The notes under the pieces were generated by a model. It saw only the letters and a program-made list of their open reading frames with translations, was not told where the DNA came from and did not search any database. Below are positions 1 to 8,435 of a stretch of DNA of 64,000 nucleotides, in pieces (position 1 is the first letter of the stretch; each line of letters opens with the position of its first letter). The translations under genes were made by a program, and so were the position numbers. The DNA is from Chloroflexota bacterium (GTDB lineage: Bacteria > Chloroflexota > Anaerolineae > Anaerolineales > Anaerolineaceae), in assembly GCA_021779955.1 (NCBI GenBank), contig JAJXZS010000044.1:1-64000 (forward strand), written 5' to 3'.

Positions 1-113
1 ACGAAGGGCATCAATTGCTCAGAACCAGCTATATGGCAACCCACACCGACGCGCAAATGGACCGCGTCCTCAGCGTGTTCGAGAAGGTCGGAAAAGAAGT
101 GGGACTGATCTAG
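1..113 (+). CDS. C-terminal end of a PLP-dependent acyltransferase, probably glycine C-acetyltransferase (partial)
   Basis: Only the last 36 codons are in the window, in the frame that starts at base 3 and ends at TAG 111-113. The residues SYMATHTDAQMDRVLSVFEK followed by VGKEVGLI match the C-terminal helix of the alpha-oxoamine synthase family (2-amino-3-ketobutyrate CoA ligase, serine palmitoyltransferase-like enzymes), where a 'THT' turn precedes the final helix. The family joins an acyl-CoA to an amino acid using PLP. The catalytic lysine and the substrate pocket lie outside the window, so the exact substrate cannot be judged. A strong hairpin follows 13 bases after the stop. Confidence 0.5.
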   Translation, partial: EGHQLLRTSYMATHTDAQMDRVLSVFEKVGKEVGLI

Positions 114-126
114 GAAAGAGACGAAG

Positions 127-160
127 CCGGCTTATCTGAATCCAGATAAGCCGGTTTTTT
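127..160 (+). terminator. Rho-independent terminator
   Basis: Two perfect 12-bp arms (127-138 and 143-154), a 4-base loop and a run of six T (155-160). It ends the aminotransferase-like gene. The convergent DegV gene stops inside the T run, so the hairpin may serve both strands. Confidence 0.9.
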
Positions 161-992
161 ATTTGGTAAAGTATAGGATGCCGATGGTTCCCGGACCGCA
201 GTGGCTGGCGATGGTGGCTCCTGCGTGGCTGATGCACACTTCTTCGATGGGAGCAATCTTTAGCAACTCAGTTTTCAAGTACTCGGCATCCTCATCGGGG
301 GAGGTATGCGTAATAAAAACACGATGCAGATCGATTTGATCCATCTTTCCCTTGAAATCTCCCAATAGTGAACCGAGCGCTTTCTTCCGGCTTCCTCCAA
401 CCTTTGTTTTGACGCCGAGGGTTCCATCTCGAACAACCTCGATCACCGGCCTGATCTTGAGCATACTGCCGACAACCTTCGTCATTGCCGAGCAGCGCCC
501 GCCCATATACAAATAATCCAGGGTGTCGATGGCGAAGGAACAATACGTCCTGGGTACCCAGCTTGCCAATTCTACTGCGATATCCGTAGCTGCTTTCCCG
601 CCATCTCTCAATTCAGCAGCCTTCAGTGCAAGCAAGCCGATGGCCGAGGAGAGCGTTAGCGAATCTACTATATAGATTTCTTTTCGACCCAATTCCGCCT
701 TTGCCAGCAGAGCGTTCTGATTGCTTGCGGATAATTTCGATGAAATGCCAACATACACCACCTCGCCAGATGTGCCAAATTGCTCTGCGAAAGTGGGCAT
801 CGAAGGCGCTGATGTTTTAGGCAGCGTGCCGGTCTTTCTTACCATATCGAACAATTGCGGAGGGGTGATCGTCACCCCGTCGAGATAAGTATCTTCATTG
901 AAGTGTACGTAGAGGGGAATCACATGGAGGCGATTCGTGGTGATTTGTTCCGGCGTGAGGTCACAACAGCTGTCGGTAAAGATTTCGACCAT
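159..992 (-). CDS. DegV family fatty-acid-binding protein
   Basis: The 277-aa protein has normal length for the DegV family. The N-terminus MVEIFTDSCCDL is the family's opening strand with its conserved T-D-S, and the conserved motif near residue 60 (TSAPS) is where DegV proteins contact the fatty-acid carboxylate. Known family members bind fatty acids and, in Firmicutes (FakB), present them to a fatty-acid kinase for phosphorylation before phospholipid synthesis. No FakA kinase gene lies next to it here, so a FakB role is inference only. The ATG at 992-990 is preceded by AAAGGATG, a fair ribosome binding site. It is a single gene, convergent with the preceding one. Confidence 0.88.
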   Translation of the reverse strand: MVEIFTDSCCDLTPEQITTNRLHVIPLYVHFNEDTYLDGVTITPPQLFDMVRKTGTLPKTSAPSMPTFAEQFGTSGEVVYVGISSKLSASNQNALLAKAELGRKEIYIVDSLTLSSAIGLLALKAAELRDGGKAATDIAVELASWVPRTYCSFAIDTLDYLYMGGRCSAMTKVVGSMLKIRPVIEVVRDGTLGVKTKVGGSRKKALGSLLGDFKGKMDQIDLHRVFITHTSPDEDAEYLKTELLKIAPIEEVCISHAGATIASHCGPGTIGILYFTK

Positions 993-1156
993 GAATGCAT
1001 CCTTTTGGCATGAATAGATTTAGCGAATCATTGTATTCGAACCCAATTTATCAATCTGGGTTGATCTGGCATTCCCTCCCGCACCCTGCGGCATCGCAGC
1101 CGTTGGGCCCTGCCCACTGGGTTATTTTATCCTGAATTCGAGATTCTTCATACCTG

Positions 1157-1184
1157 TTCGACGCAGGTGGATTCCTGTTAGAAT
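1157..1184 (+). promoter_or_regulatory. Possible sigma-70 promoter for the SCP2 gene
   Basis: TTCGAC (1157-1162), a 16-base spacer and TAGAAT (1179-1184) lie 26 bases before the start codon. Both boxes deviate from consensus. The rest of the 993-1210 gap shows nothing else I can name. Confidence 0.4.
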
Positions 1185-1210
1185 GGAATAAACACATAAT
1201 TGGAGAAGTC

Positions 1211-1555
1211 ATGCAGAAGGACAGGCTCGAGCATTTGATGCAGCAATTGCAGAACTCATTCATTCCCGAAAAGGCTGAGGGAATGAATGGAGTATTTCAA
1301 TGTCATATCCCGGGAGAAGAGGGCGGAGACTGGATCATGGCTGTTGAAAACCAGCAGTGCCTGATTAGTCGAGGGATTGCTGACCACCCCCGCGCTACAT
1401 TGACCATCGAAGGCGACGATTTGGACGATTTACTTTCGGGCAAACTGGATCCGCTACGTGCGTTTTTTTACGGCAAATTTCAACTGTCTGGAGATAATCA
1501 GGCGGCGATCAAGCTGCTTTCCATGTTCAATCTAAATCCAAAGTCTTTCCAATAA
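1211..1555 (+). CDS. SCP2 sterol-binding domain protein
   Basis: This 114-aa protein is a single SCP2-type domain. The pattern of a short amphipathic helix, a beta strand (GDWIMAVENQQC), then 'ADHPRATLTIEGDDLDDLLSGKLDPLRAFFYGKFQLSGD' in outline (key features D-LDPLRAFFYGK--L-GD) is typical of the fold, which makes a hydrophobic tunnel for lipids. Bacterial stand-alone SCP2 proteins have no settled role, and the ligand is unknown. The start ATG is preceded by GGAGAAGTC. It is monocistronic, between its own weak promoter and a strong hairpin at 1561-1590. Confidence 0.8.
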   Translation: MQKDRLEHLMQQLQNSFIPEKAEGMNGVFQCHIPGEEGGDWIMAVENQQCLISRGIADHPRATLTIEGDDLDDLLSGKLDPLRAFFYGKFQLSGDNQAAIKLLSMFNLNPKSFQ

Positions 1556-1560
1556 TAAGT

Positions 1561-1590
1561 AGTGAGCCGGTCAGAAATGACCGGCTCACT
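1561..1590. terminator. Bidirectional terminator hairpin
   Basis: Perfect 13-bp arms 1561-1573 and 1578-1590 closed by a GAAA tetraloop, lying between two convergent genes. The T tract is poor on both sides, so it may act partly as an mRNA 3'-end stabiliser. Confidence 0.7.
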
Positions 1591-1598
1591 GTTGTGGA

Positions 1599-1949
1599 TT
1601 AGTAAATCCCCCAATCACCGCCGAGGCCTTCTTCCATCATCGAGAAATCCCAACTCTCCAACCCCAAATCGATTCCCACAGGAATGCCAAGAGATTCCTC
1701 GGCTTTCTTGCGAGTGGCTTCGATCATGGCCGGCCCATATGGGCAAAAAGGAGTCGTCAGGATCATGCTGACGATGGCAGCACCGTCTTCGATCTTCAGA
1801 TTTCGAATCAAGCCTAATTGAACAATGTTCAATCCCAATTCGGGATCGATGATTTCTTTCAAACCTTCCTTCAATTTCTTTACCATGTCTGGATCGCTTT
1901 TTTCAGCGTCCCAGACAGGCCGGTTGGTGCCCGGCGTACCACGCATCAT
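1599..1949 (-). CDS. DUF59/MIP18-family Fe-S assembly protein (SufT-like)
   Basis: The 116-aa product carries the DUF59 core: 'IIDPELGLNIVQLGLI' (the conserved DPE motif) and 'TTPFCPYGP' with the conserved cysteine (T-x3-C-P). DUF59 proteins (SufT, PaaD, MIP18/Cia2) help deliver or mature Fe-S clusters. The start ATG at 1949 overlaps the stop of the sufR-like gene in an ATGA junction, so the two are translationally coupled. A longer reading frame exists (to 1994) but would run 15 codons into the upstream gene and lacks a ribosome site. Location beside sufR and the suf operon fits a role in cluster assembly. Confidence 0.85.
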   Translation of the reverse strand: MMRGTPGTNRPVWDAEKSDPDMVKKLKEGLKEIIDPELGLNIVQLGLIRNLKIEDGAAIVSMILTTPFCPYGPAMIEATRKKAEESLGIPVGIDLGLESWDFSMMEEGLGGDWGIY

Positions 1950-2578
1950 TTTGAACTCTCTTCTGTCTTCTGATTCTTGATGACGTAGCTGCAAAGATTA
2001 TCGCCATTCAGCACGCACTGGACTTTTTCGGTTGGGATGGATAGCATGGTCGAAATCAGGGTCTGGTCCAAAGCACAAACTTCGGGATGACTTTGGCCGA
2101 TGTGATAGAAGGGACAGGCAACTTCGTTGATTCGAACCTCGTCGCCGGTCTGCTCCCACTCAATGCTGAACCCCTCATTCTCAAGATTCGCTTTCAAGAT
2201 GTTCAGTTTTTCCTCGAGCGGAAGAGATTTTATCTTCCTCCCTTGCTCGACGGCCATGTCTTTTGCCATTTCGCTGAACAGCTTTGTATACTCAGCTTCC
2301 GGAAGGGTTTGCTGGAGATAGTTAAGCAGGCGGTCGGTCAATTGCAAATAACGTGTGGGGAACTTTTCCTGACCCGATTCAGAAAGGGAGTAAACCAACC
2401 TCGGACGGCCCACTCCATGACGTTCTTCTTCGGCGATGATATAGCCATCTGCCTGCAGGCTGGTGAGATGGTGGCGCACCGAGATATTGTTAATATTTAC
2501 TGCATCTGCCAGTTCACTAATTGTGGAGTGAGGGTTGGCAAGCAGCGTTTGCATGATACGATCGCGAGTACTTTTCAT
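1946..2578 (-). CDS. sufR: SufR-like Fe-S-sensing transcriptional repressor
   Basis: The 210-aa protein begins MKSTRDRIMQTLL, followed by a winged helix-turn-helix (residues about 5-75) with an arginine-rich wing 'EERHGVGRPRLVY', as in DeoR/ArsR-like SufR proteins. The C-terminal half has four cysteines in the order C-x12-C-x19-C-x7-C. In SufR of cyanobacteria a set of conserved cysteines binds a [4Fe-4S] cluster and loss of the cluster relieves repression of suf. The spacing here differs from the cyanobacterial one. ATG 2578 is preceded by AAAAGGAAATCG, so I prefer it to an upstream TTG-type extension. It is divergent from sufC with palindromes between them, which supports control of both units. 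Confidence 0.82.
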   Translation of the reverse strand: MKSTRDRIMQTLLANPHSTISELADAVNINNISVRHHLTSLQADGYIIAEEERHGVGRPRLVYSLSESGQEKFPTRYLQLTDRLLNYLQQTLPEAEYTKLFSEMAKDMAVEQGRKIKSLPLEEKLNILKANLENEGFSIEWEQTGDEVRINEVACPFYHIGQSHPEVCALDQTLISTMLSIPTEKVQCVLNGDNLCSYVIKNQKTEESSK

Positions 2579-2614
2579 CGATTTCCTTTTCTTAAGAAAC
2601 CCTTCTCGAGCGTA

Positions 2615-2644
2615 ACTATACCATAAATCTTCAATAAGTGTCAA
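2615..2644 (-). promoter_or_regulatory. Promoter of sufR
   Basis: On the minus strand TTGACA (2639-2644), an 18-base spacer and TATAGT (2615-2620), 37 bases before the sufR start. Confidence 0.7.
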
Positions 2645-2670
2645 TATTGTCATACTTATCGTAAATATTG
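2642..2670. promoter_or_regulatory. Candidate SufR operator (spaced inverted repeat)
   Basis: Arms CAATATT (2642-2648) and AATATTG (2664-2670) with a 15-base spacer. The left arm overlaps the -35 box of the sufR promoter, a position suited to autorepression. Binding by SufR is inferred from position. Confidence 0.45.
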
Positions 2671-2715
2671 GACAGATCTGGGTTCTTCGAATATAATAGA
2701 TAAAAATAGCAATTA

Positions 2716-2744
2716 TTGACCTTCGAGAGCGAGAGTGTTATAAT
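2716..2744 (+). promoter_or_regulatory. suf promoter P1
   Basis: TTGACC (2716-2721), exactly 17 bases, TATAAT (2739-2744). Near-consensus sigma-70 promoter; predicted start of transcription about 2751, giving an 80-base leader to sufC. Confidence 0.8.
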
Positions 2745-2768
2745 CCCAAAGGTTTCTGAATAAACTAG

Positions 2769-2785
2769 ATATTTATTATAAATAT
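2769..2785. promoter_or_regulatory. Candidate SufR operator (perfect AT-rich palindrome)
   Basis: ATATTTAT-T-ATAAATAT, perfect 8-base arms around one central base. It lies downstream of P1 and over the -35 region of P2, so a bound repressor would block both promoters. Confidence 0.55.
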
Positions 2786-2788
2786 TTA

Positions 2789-2797
2789 TGATATAAT
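2789..2797 (+). promoter_or_regulatory. suf promoter P2 (extended -10)
   Basis: TGATATAAT: an extended -10 element (TG, one base, TATAAT at 2792-2797), with no recognisable -35 box because the palindrome occupies that position. Predicted transcript starts near 2804, just before the ribosome site of sufC. Confidence 0.55.
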
Positions 2798-2830
2798 GTC
2801 GGCAATCAAACGATAGAGGAGTCTTTGTCC

Positions 2831-3610
2831 ATGGCTGAATTGCAGATCAAGGATTTATGTGTCAGCATCGAAGGAAAACAAATCCTGAACGGGGTGAATC
2901 TTACTGTGCCGCAAGGTGAAGTACATGCGATCATGGGCCCGAACGGCACAGGGAAATCGACTCTGGCATACACGCTTATGGGCCATCCTGCATATACGGT
3001 CACCGGTGGCGAAGCCCGGTATAAAGGCAAAAATCTATTCGATCTCAATCCAGCTGAGCGCAGTCACCTTGGAATATTTCTGGCTTTTCAGTATCCGGTC
3101 GCCATTCCGGGTGTGACGGTCGCAAACTTCCTTCGAACGGCAGTCAACGCTCACCGTAAAGCTGCGAATCCTGAGGATAAAGGCATTCCCATTCCTGAAT
3201 TCAGAAAGATTCTGAAAGAGAAGATGGAAATGCTGAAAATGGATCAGAATTTTGCGGGACGTTATCTCAATGACGGATTCTCGGGCGGCGAGAAGAAGCG
3301 TACCGAAGTTTTGCAAATGGCCATGTTGAAACCCGAGATCGCCATCCTGGACGAAACAGATTCGGGGCTGGATATCGACGCGCTTAAGGTCGTCTCCGAA
3401 GGCGTCAATATGTTGCGGGGAAGCGATTTAGGCGTGATCGTGATCACCCATTACCAGCGGTTGCTAAATTACATAAAACCAGACGTTGTTCACATCATGA
3501 TGGACGGGAAAATCGTCGAATCCGGCGGACCCGACCTGGCTTTGCATCTCGAAGAACACGGGTACGAGTGGGTTCGCGAGAAATACGAAAACGGAGTCTC
3601 CTCTCTCTAG
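2831..3610 (+). CDS. sufC: Fe-S cluster assembly ATPase SufC
   Basis: The 259-aa ABC-type ATPase has Walker A GPNGTGKST (about residues 34-42), the SufC-type signature FSGGEKKRTEVLQ, Walker B AILDETDSGLDID and the switch histidine in VITHYQR. SufC hydrolyses ATP to drive cluster building on the SufB-SufD scaffold in the cytoplasm. I chose ATG 2831 because GAGGAG (about 2816-2821) is correctly spaced from it; an in-frame TTG two codons earlier would be too close. It is first in the suf operon, with sufB 27 bases downstream. Confidence 0.97.
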   Translation: MAELQIKDLCVSIEGKQILNGVNLTVPQGEVHAIMGPNGTGKSTLAYTLMGHPAYTVTGGEARYKGKNLFDLNPAERSHLGIFLAFQYPVAIPGVTVANFLRTAVNAHRKAANPEDKGIPIPEFRKILKEKMEMLKMDQNFAGRYLNDGFSGGEKKRTEVLQMAMLKPEIAILDETDSGLDIDALKVVSEGVNMLRGSDLGVIVITHYQRLLNYIKPDVVHIMMDGKIVESGGPDLALHLEEHGYEWVREKYENGVSSL

Positions 3611-3637
3611 ACGAGGGAAGAGCACGAGGAGTCATTA

Positions 3638-5050
3638 ATGGCCGCGGAACAGAAACCGACATTTCTGGATGATCTGGGTAGTTATCAATATGGATTTCGA
3701 GACCCTGATACGTCCGTTTACAAATCAAGCAAGGGATTGACCGAAGAGGTCGTCAGAAAAATCTCCGAGATGAAGGGAGAGCCTGAATGGATGCTTAATT
3801 TCAGGCTCAAGGCGCTTGCTCACTTCAAAATTCGACCTTTACCCATGTGGGGTGCCGACATTACCGGGTTGAATTTCGACGAAATCTTTTATTACGTCAA
3901 ACCGACCGAAGCTATCAGCAAAAGTTGGGATGAGGTTCCTGACACGATCAAGAACACTTTCGACAAGTTGGGCATTCCGGAAGCCGAACAGAAATTTTTG
4001 GCAGGCGTGGGCGCTCAATACGAGTCAGAAATGGTGTATCACTCCATTCATGAACATCTGGCAAAGCAAGGGGTCATCTTCTTGAGTATCGAAGATGGTT
4101 TGCGCCAGCACCCCGATTTGTTCAGAGAATACTTCGGAACAGTGGTCCCGATCGAAGACAACAAGTTCGCAGCGCTGAATTCTGCTGTATGGTCAGGTGG
4201 ATCGTTCGTTTACGTGCCCAGGAGCGTCAAAGTGGATTTGCCGCTACAGGCTTATTTTCGGCTGAATGTCGCCAATATCGGGCAGTTCGAGCGATCCTTG
4301 ATCATTGTGGATGAAGGAGCACAATTACATTACGTCGAAGGCTGTACAGCCCCCACGTATTCAACCAACTCCTTCCATTCCGGCGTGATCGAGATCTTAG
4401 TCAAGAAGGGTGCTCGAATGCGCTACACTACCATTCAAAACTGGTCGACCAACGTCTACAACCTGGTCACGCAGCGGGCTAAAGTCGATGAAGCAGGAAC
4501 GATGGAATGGGTCGACTGCAACCTGGGATCTAAAGTAACCATGAAGTATCCATCGTGCTATTTGATGGGGCCGCGCGCCCACGGCGAAATTTTGTCTGTG
4601 GCGTTCGCGGGTGCGGGTCAGAACCAGGACGCCGGCGGCAAGATGATCCATTTTGCGCCTGAGACAACCTCCAAGATCACTTCGAAATCGATCAGCAAAA
4701 GTGGAGGGCGCAGTTCGTTCCGCGGCATGGTGAAGATCTACAACGGGGCGAAAGGCGCAAGGTCCAACACGGTTTGCGATGCCTTGATTCTCGATCCCCA
4801 ATCTCGCTCGGATACTTATCCCACAATCGAGATCGACGAACAGGATGTGACGGTTGGGCACGAAGCGTCTGTATCAAAAGTGGGCGAGGAACAGCTTTTC
4901 TACCTGATGAGCCGGGGGATGAGCGAAGAAGAGGCCACCACAATGGTCGTTTCCGGTTTCATCGAGCCGCTGGTGAAGGAACTGCCCATGGAATATGCAG
5001 TCGAAATGAACCGATTAATCCAGCTGCAAATGTCTGGTTCGGTCGGTTAA
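3638..5050 (+). CDS. sufB: Fe-S cluster assembly scaffold SufB
   Basis: The 470-aa protein matches SufB along its full length. Cys236 in 'YVEGCTAPT' corresponds to the E. coli Cys254 that accepts sulfur, and Cys380 in 'NTVCDALI' corresponds to the E. coli Cys405 cluster-site cysteine; the second cysteine of that E. coli region is serine here. The C-terminus '[20 protein letters not shown]' is the family's closing helix. SufB with SufC and SufD forms the scaffold on which nascent clusters are built. The start is preceded by GAGGAGTCATTA. sufD follows after 34 bases. Confidence 0.97.
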   Translation: MAAEQKPTFLDDLGSYQYGFRDPDTSVYKSSKGLTEEVVRKISEMKGEPEWMLNFRLKALAHFKIRPLPMWGADITGLNFDEIFYYVKPTEAISKSWDEVPDTIKNTFDKLGIPEAEQKFLAGVGAQYESEMVYHSIHEHLAKQGVIFLSIEDGLRQHPDLFREYFGTVVPIEDNKFAALNSAVWSGGSFVYVPRSVKVDLPLQAYFRLNVANIGQFERSLIIVDEGAQLHYVEGCTAPTYSTNSFHSGVIEILVKKGARMRYTTIQNWSTNVYNLVTQRAKVDEAGTMEWVDCNLGSKVTMKYPSCYLMGPRAHGEILSVAFAGAGQNQDAGGKMIHFAPETTSKITSKSISKSGGRSSFRGMVKIYNGAKGARSNTVCDALILDPQSRSDTYPTIEIDEQDVTVGHEASVSKVGEEQLFYLMSRGMSEEEATTMVVSGFIEPLVKELPMEYAVEMNRLIQLQMSGSVG

Positions 5051-5084
5051 CTTTGCAGGTATTGACACGATTCAAGGATAAATC

Positions 5085-6428
5085 ATGACAGAATCACCCG
5101 TGATCATTCGCCGATCCAGCGCGCCACAGGCTCAGGCACCCAAAGAATTCAACTTTAAGCCTGACATTATTGAAGACGGATCGTTTTATCAGATGTATCG
5201 CAAGCAAGCGTGGGAATACTATCAGGCACTTAAGTTTCCAACGGTCAAGGACGACGCCTGGCGCTGGACTGATATTTCGAAGTTGCCGGTGGAGAGTTTC
5301 AAGCTCGAATCTGACAATCACGTGGTCAGGATTCCGGATGAGCTGATGGAGCCTGTGGCTGATGCAACTCATGGAGGTGAAATTCTGCTCGACGGAGAAC
5401 ACCGGCAGGTGAATCTTAACCCGGAGCTTGAGAGCGCGGGCGTAGTGTTTACCGATCTCAAAGATGGACTGGCACGATATCCGCAGATCGCCGAAAAAAT
5501 CCTTGGCAAGGTGATCGATCCGAAAGAAGAGAAATTCGGCGCACTTGCAGCCGCAATGGCATCGAGCGGCGTAATGCTTTATGTTCCCAAAGGAGTGAAC
5601 GTAAGCACTCCGCTGCATTCCTTACTCTGGATGTCCGGACCGTATGAGGCATCATTCAGCCATCTGCTGGTCTATCTCGATGAAGGTTCGAGCGCGACAT
5701 ATGTCCATGAATCCTCCTCTCCCGTGGAGGATGCAACCCCCGGCTTCCATTCGGGCATCATGGAGATCTTTGTTGGCGCTGGTGCCCATTTGCGGTTTGT
5801 CGAACTGCAATCATTTGGTGAAAATGTCTGGAACTTTATGCACGAGCGGGTGAAGGTAGATAATGGCGGCGAGGTGGAATGGATTTTCGGTGCTCTCGGC
5901 AGCCACCTGACCAAGAACTTCTCTGAATTGGATTTAATCGGCAAGGGAAGTACAGGCAAAATGTCGGGATTCTACTTCTCCCAACACAAGCAGCATCTGG
6001 ATTACGATACCCAGCAGAACCATCTTGCACCAAATACGACAAGTGACCTGTTATTCAAGGGCGCACTGCTCGACGAAAGCCGGTCTGTCTGGCAGGGCAT
6101 GATCTATGTTGCCAGGAATGCCACAAAGTCGGATGGATACCAGGCAAATCGCAATCTCGTTTTGAGCGAAGGGGCAAGAGCAGATTCGATCCCAGGATTG
6201 GAGATTTTGACCGATGACGTCCGCTGCACACATGGCGCAACGGTTGGAAAAGTCGATCCGGAAGAGCTTTTCTACCTCGAAAGCCGTGGTCTAGGCAGTA
6301 AAGATGCGGAAAGGATGATCGTTGAAGGTTTCTTCGAACCGATCATGCAGCGGATTCCTTTCGAAGGCGTGAGAAAACGGTTTCAACAAGCGATTGAACA
6401 AAAGATGAATGAAGTGGTCAATTCTTGA
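5085..6428 (+). CDS. sufD: Fe-S cluster assembly protein SufD
   Basis: This 447-aa protein is a SufB paralogue with the right-handed beta-helix core and the C-terminal 'THGATVGKVDPEELFYLESR' region. The histidine in THGATVG corresponds to His360 of E. coli SufD, which with SufB Cys405 forms the proposed cluster-assembly site. It lacks the SufB-type YxEGC sulfur-acceptor motif (here 'YVHESSSP'), which separates SufD from SufB. The N-terminal helical part includes the family's 'W.YY..LKFPTVKDDAWRWTD' motif. It heterodimerises with SufB and binds SufC. Position third in the operon fits. Confidence 0.95.
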   Translation: MTESPVIIRRSSAPQAQAPKEFNFKPDIIEDGSFYQMYRKQAWEYYQALKFPTVKDDAWRWTDISKLPVESFKLESDNHVVRIPDELMEPVADATHGGEILLDGEHRQVNLNPELESAGVVFTDLKDGLARYPQIAEKILGKVIDPKEEKFGALAAAMASSGVMLYVPKGVNVSTPLHSLLWMSGPYEASFSHLLVYLDEGSSATYVHESSSPVEDATPGFHSGIMEIFVGAGAHLRFVELQSFGENVWNFMHERVKVDNGGEVEWIFGALGSHLTKNFSELDLIGKGSTGKMSGFYFSQHKQHLDYDTQQNHLAPNTTSDLLFKGALLDESRSVWQGMIYVARNATKSDGYQANRNLVLSEGARADSIPGLEILTDDVRCTHGATVGKVDPEELFYLESRGLGSKDAERMIVEGFFEPIMQRIPFEGVRKRFQQAIEQKMNEVVNS

Positions 6429-6491
6429 GAATATATTAAGATGCGTATGCTAAAATCTATAGATTACACTTTTTTGGATGGAGATGAATCC

Positions 6492-6767
6492 ATGGCTCAA
6501 GCCCCTTTTATGCGACCCCCGGAACACGAATTTTTGTACGAAGTAGGAGATACCGTAGAAGTCTTTTGCGATCATGAAAAGAACGGTGAGCGGGTTCGGG
6601 GATGGCTCAAGGGGATAGTCGTCCAGGTGGATCCCAAGATGGTTGCGGTTCAATTTAGGGTCAATGTTTATCTGACAGATGGTTGGATGGTGCCCGATCA
6701 CATTTTGTGGTACCCCCAGAATTCCCCACACATTCGTATGCCGGCGAAGAAGACTGTAGCAGGATAA
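6492..6767 (+). CDS. Conserved-looking small protein of unknown function in the suf operon
   Basis: I do not recognise the family. The 91-aa protein begins MAQAPFMRPPEHEFLYEVGD and continues with alternating short hydrophobic stretches and charged turns ('TVEVFCDHEKNGERVRGWLKG' in outline, then IVVQVDPKMVAVQF and VNVYLTDGWMVPDHILWYP). This looks like a small all-beta, SH3-like barrel; the motif 'GWMVPDHILWYP' resembles basal-barrel proteins that bind other proteins or nucleic acid. It has one cysteine, so it is unlikely to hold a cluster by itself. ATG 6492 is chosen because GGATGGAGA precedes it; a longer in-frame start at 6441 has no ribosome site. It is 63 bases after sufD and 12 before sufS, same strand, so probably co-transcribed. 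Confidence 0.75.
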   Translation: MAQAPFMRPPEHEFLYEVGDTVEVFCDHEKNGERVRGWLKGIVVQVDPKMVAVQFRVNVYLTDGWMVPDHILWYPQNSPHIRMPAKKTVAG

Positions 6768-6779
6768 GCGAGCTTAACT

Positions 6780-8024
6780 ATGTCAGAAATGTACAAGGTG
6801 GAAAATAAGCTGGGAGCAATCCGGGCGGATTTCCCGATCCTTTCTCGGGAGGTGAGGCCGGGCGTGCCGTTGATCTATATGGACTCGGCGGCAACTTCGC
6901 AGAAGCCCGAGGCCGTCATCGAGGCGATGAATCGCTATTACCGGTGGACTAACGCCAACATTCATCGCGGAGTTCACGCGCTTGCCGAAGAGGCCACTGC
7001 CATGTATGAATCGGCGCGCGAGAGGATTGCACGCTTCATTGGCGCTGGCAAGGCGCGCGAGGTAGTCTTCACACGCAATACGACCGAATCGATCAACCTG
7101 GTGGCGTACACCTGGGCGCGTAAGTTCCTGTCAAAGGGTGATTTGATCGTTCTGAGCGAGATGGAGCACCATTCCAATCTCGTGCCATGGCAGATCCTGG
7201 CTGCGGAGAAAGAACTTCGTCTCGAGTTCATCCATGTTACCGATGAAGGCGAGTTCGATCAGGAATCCTATCAGGGGCTATTGGAGCAACATCCCAAACT
7301 GGTTAGCATTACCCATGTGTCGAATGTCCTCGGCACGATCAACCCTGTAAAAGAAATGATCGTGCAGGCTCATACAGTCGGAGCGAGGGTGTTGATCGAC
7401 GGCGCCCAATCGGTGCCGCATATGCCTGTAAACGTCAAAGAGCTGGATGCCGACTTCCTGGCTTTTTCAGCCCACAAGATGCTCGGTCCCACGGGGATCG
7501 GAGCGTTATGGGCTCGTGAAGAGACACTCGAAGCCATGCCGCCGTTCCTGGGTGGTGGTGAGATGATCAAGCGAGTGTATTTACGGACGTTCACACCCAA
7601 CGAAATTCCGCACAAGTTCGAAGCGGGCACACCTGCCATCGCCGAAGCGATGGGTTTTGGAGCAGCAATCGACTATCTGAACGAAATTGGCATGGATACC
7701 GTTGCCGCTTACGAAAGCGACCTGGTGAAGTATGGAATGGAAGCCCTGGGGCAGGTGAAAGGCCTTCGCATCCTCGGACCTGCCGCTGACAGGCGCTGTG
7801 CTTTGATGGCATTCACGATGGAAGGCGCGCATCCGCATGATGTCGCCCAGATTTTGGACATGGATGGAATCGCGGTCAGGGCTGGGCACCATTGTGCCAT
7901 GCCGTTGCACGATCGCTACAACATTCCGGCAAGCACGCGTGCAAGCCTTTATCTCTACAATACGCGTGCCGAGATCGACCAACTGGTTATATCGCTCGGG
8001 AAAGTAAACAAGCTGTTCAATTAA
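6780..8024 (+). CDS. sufS: Cysteine desulfurase SufS
   Basis: The 414-aa PLP enzyme is a group II cysteine desulfurase. 'SAHKMLGPTGIG' contains the PLP-binding lysine, 'EMEHHSNLVPWQ' and 'DGAQSVPH' are cofactor contacts, and 'AVRAGHHCAMPLH' contains the catalytic cysteine that takes sulfur from L-cysteine as a persulfide. The sulfur then passes to SufU, whose gene follows after 9 bases. Full family length, no gaps. Confidence 0.97.
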   Translation: MSEMYKVENKLGAIRADFPILSREVRPGVPLIYMDSAATSQKPEAVIEAMNRYYRWTNANIHRGVHALAEEATAMYESARERIARFIGAGKAREVVFTRNTTESINLVAYTWARKFLSKGDLIVLSEMEHHSNLVPWQILAAEKELRLEFIHVTDEGEFDQESYQGLLEQHPKLVSITHVSNVLGTINPVKEMIVQAHTVGARVLIDGAQSVPHMPVNVKELDADFLAFSAHKMLGPTGIGALWAREETLEAMPPFLGGGEMIKRVYLRTFTPNEIPHKFEAGTPAIAEAMGFGAAIDYLNEIGMDTVAAYESDLVKYGMEALGQVKGLRILGPAADRRCALMAFTMEGAHPHDVAQILDMDGIAVRAGHHCAMPLHDRYNIPASTRASLYLYNTRAEIDQLVISLGKVNKLFN

Positions 8025-8033
8025 CGGAACCCT

Positions 8034-8435
8034 ATGGACGATCTATATCGAGAAGTGATCATCGAGCACTATAAAAATCCGGACCATCGCGGTCGACTGG
8101 ATCCTCATGATATCTCTTTCGAAGATGAGAATCCGTTGTGTGGAGATCATATTCGAATTGATTTGCGTGTAGATGAAGACGGCAAAATCACCGATGTTGC
8201 GTTCGATGGGCACGGCTGCGCAATCTCGCAATCGAGCGCCGATTTGCTTTTGGATTCGGTTCTGGGCAAAACTGTGGATGAAGTCAAAAAGCTGACCAAG
8301 GCGGACGTGTTGGATCTTCTTGGTATCGAATTGGGTCCGGTGCGGCTAAAATGCGCCCTTCTTCCTTTGAAGATCCTGAAAGCCGGGGTTTATGGGCTTG
8401 GCGAAGCCAGTGACAGCCTGGTTGAAGATGAGTGA
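8034..8435 (+). CDS. sufU: SufU sulfur-transfer protein
   Basis: The 133-aa protein has the three cysteines and the aspartate of SufU: 'LCGDHI' (Cys, Asp), 'GHGCAISQSSADLL' and 'RLKCALLP'. In Gram-positive bacteria SufU binds zinc through these residues and accepts persulfide from SufS. The operon has no SufE or SufA, which fits the SufCDSUB type of system. It overlaps the following Rieske gene by 8 bases. Confidence 0.95.
   Translation: MDDLYREVIIEHYKNPDHRGRLDPHDISFEDENPLCGDHIRIDLRVDEDGKITDVAFDGHGCAISQSSADLLLDSVLGKTVDEVKKLTKADVLDLLGIELGPVRLKCALLPLKILKAGVYGLGEASDSLVEDE

Noticed and set aside
6425-6460. Promoter before the small suf gene
   Set aside because: TTGAGA and TAAAAT are 20 bases apart and TATGCT only 15 from it; neither spacing is convincing.
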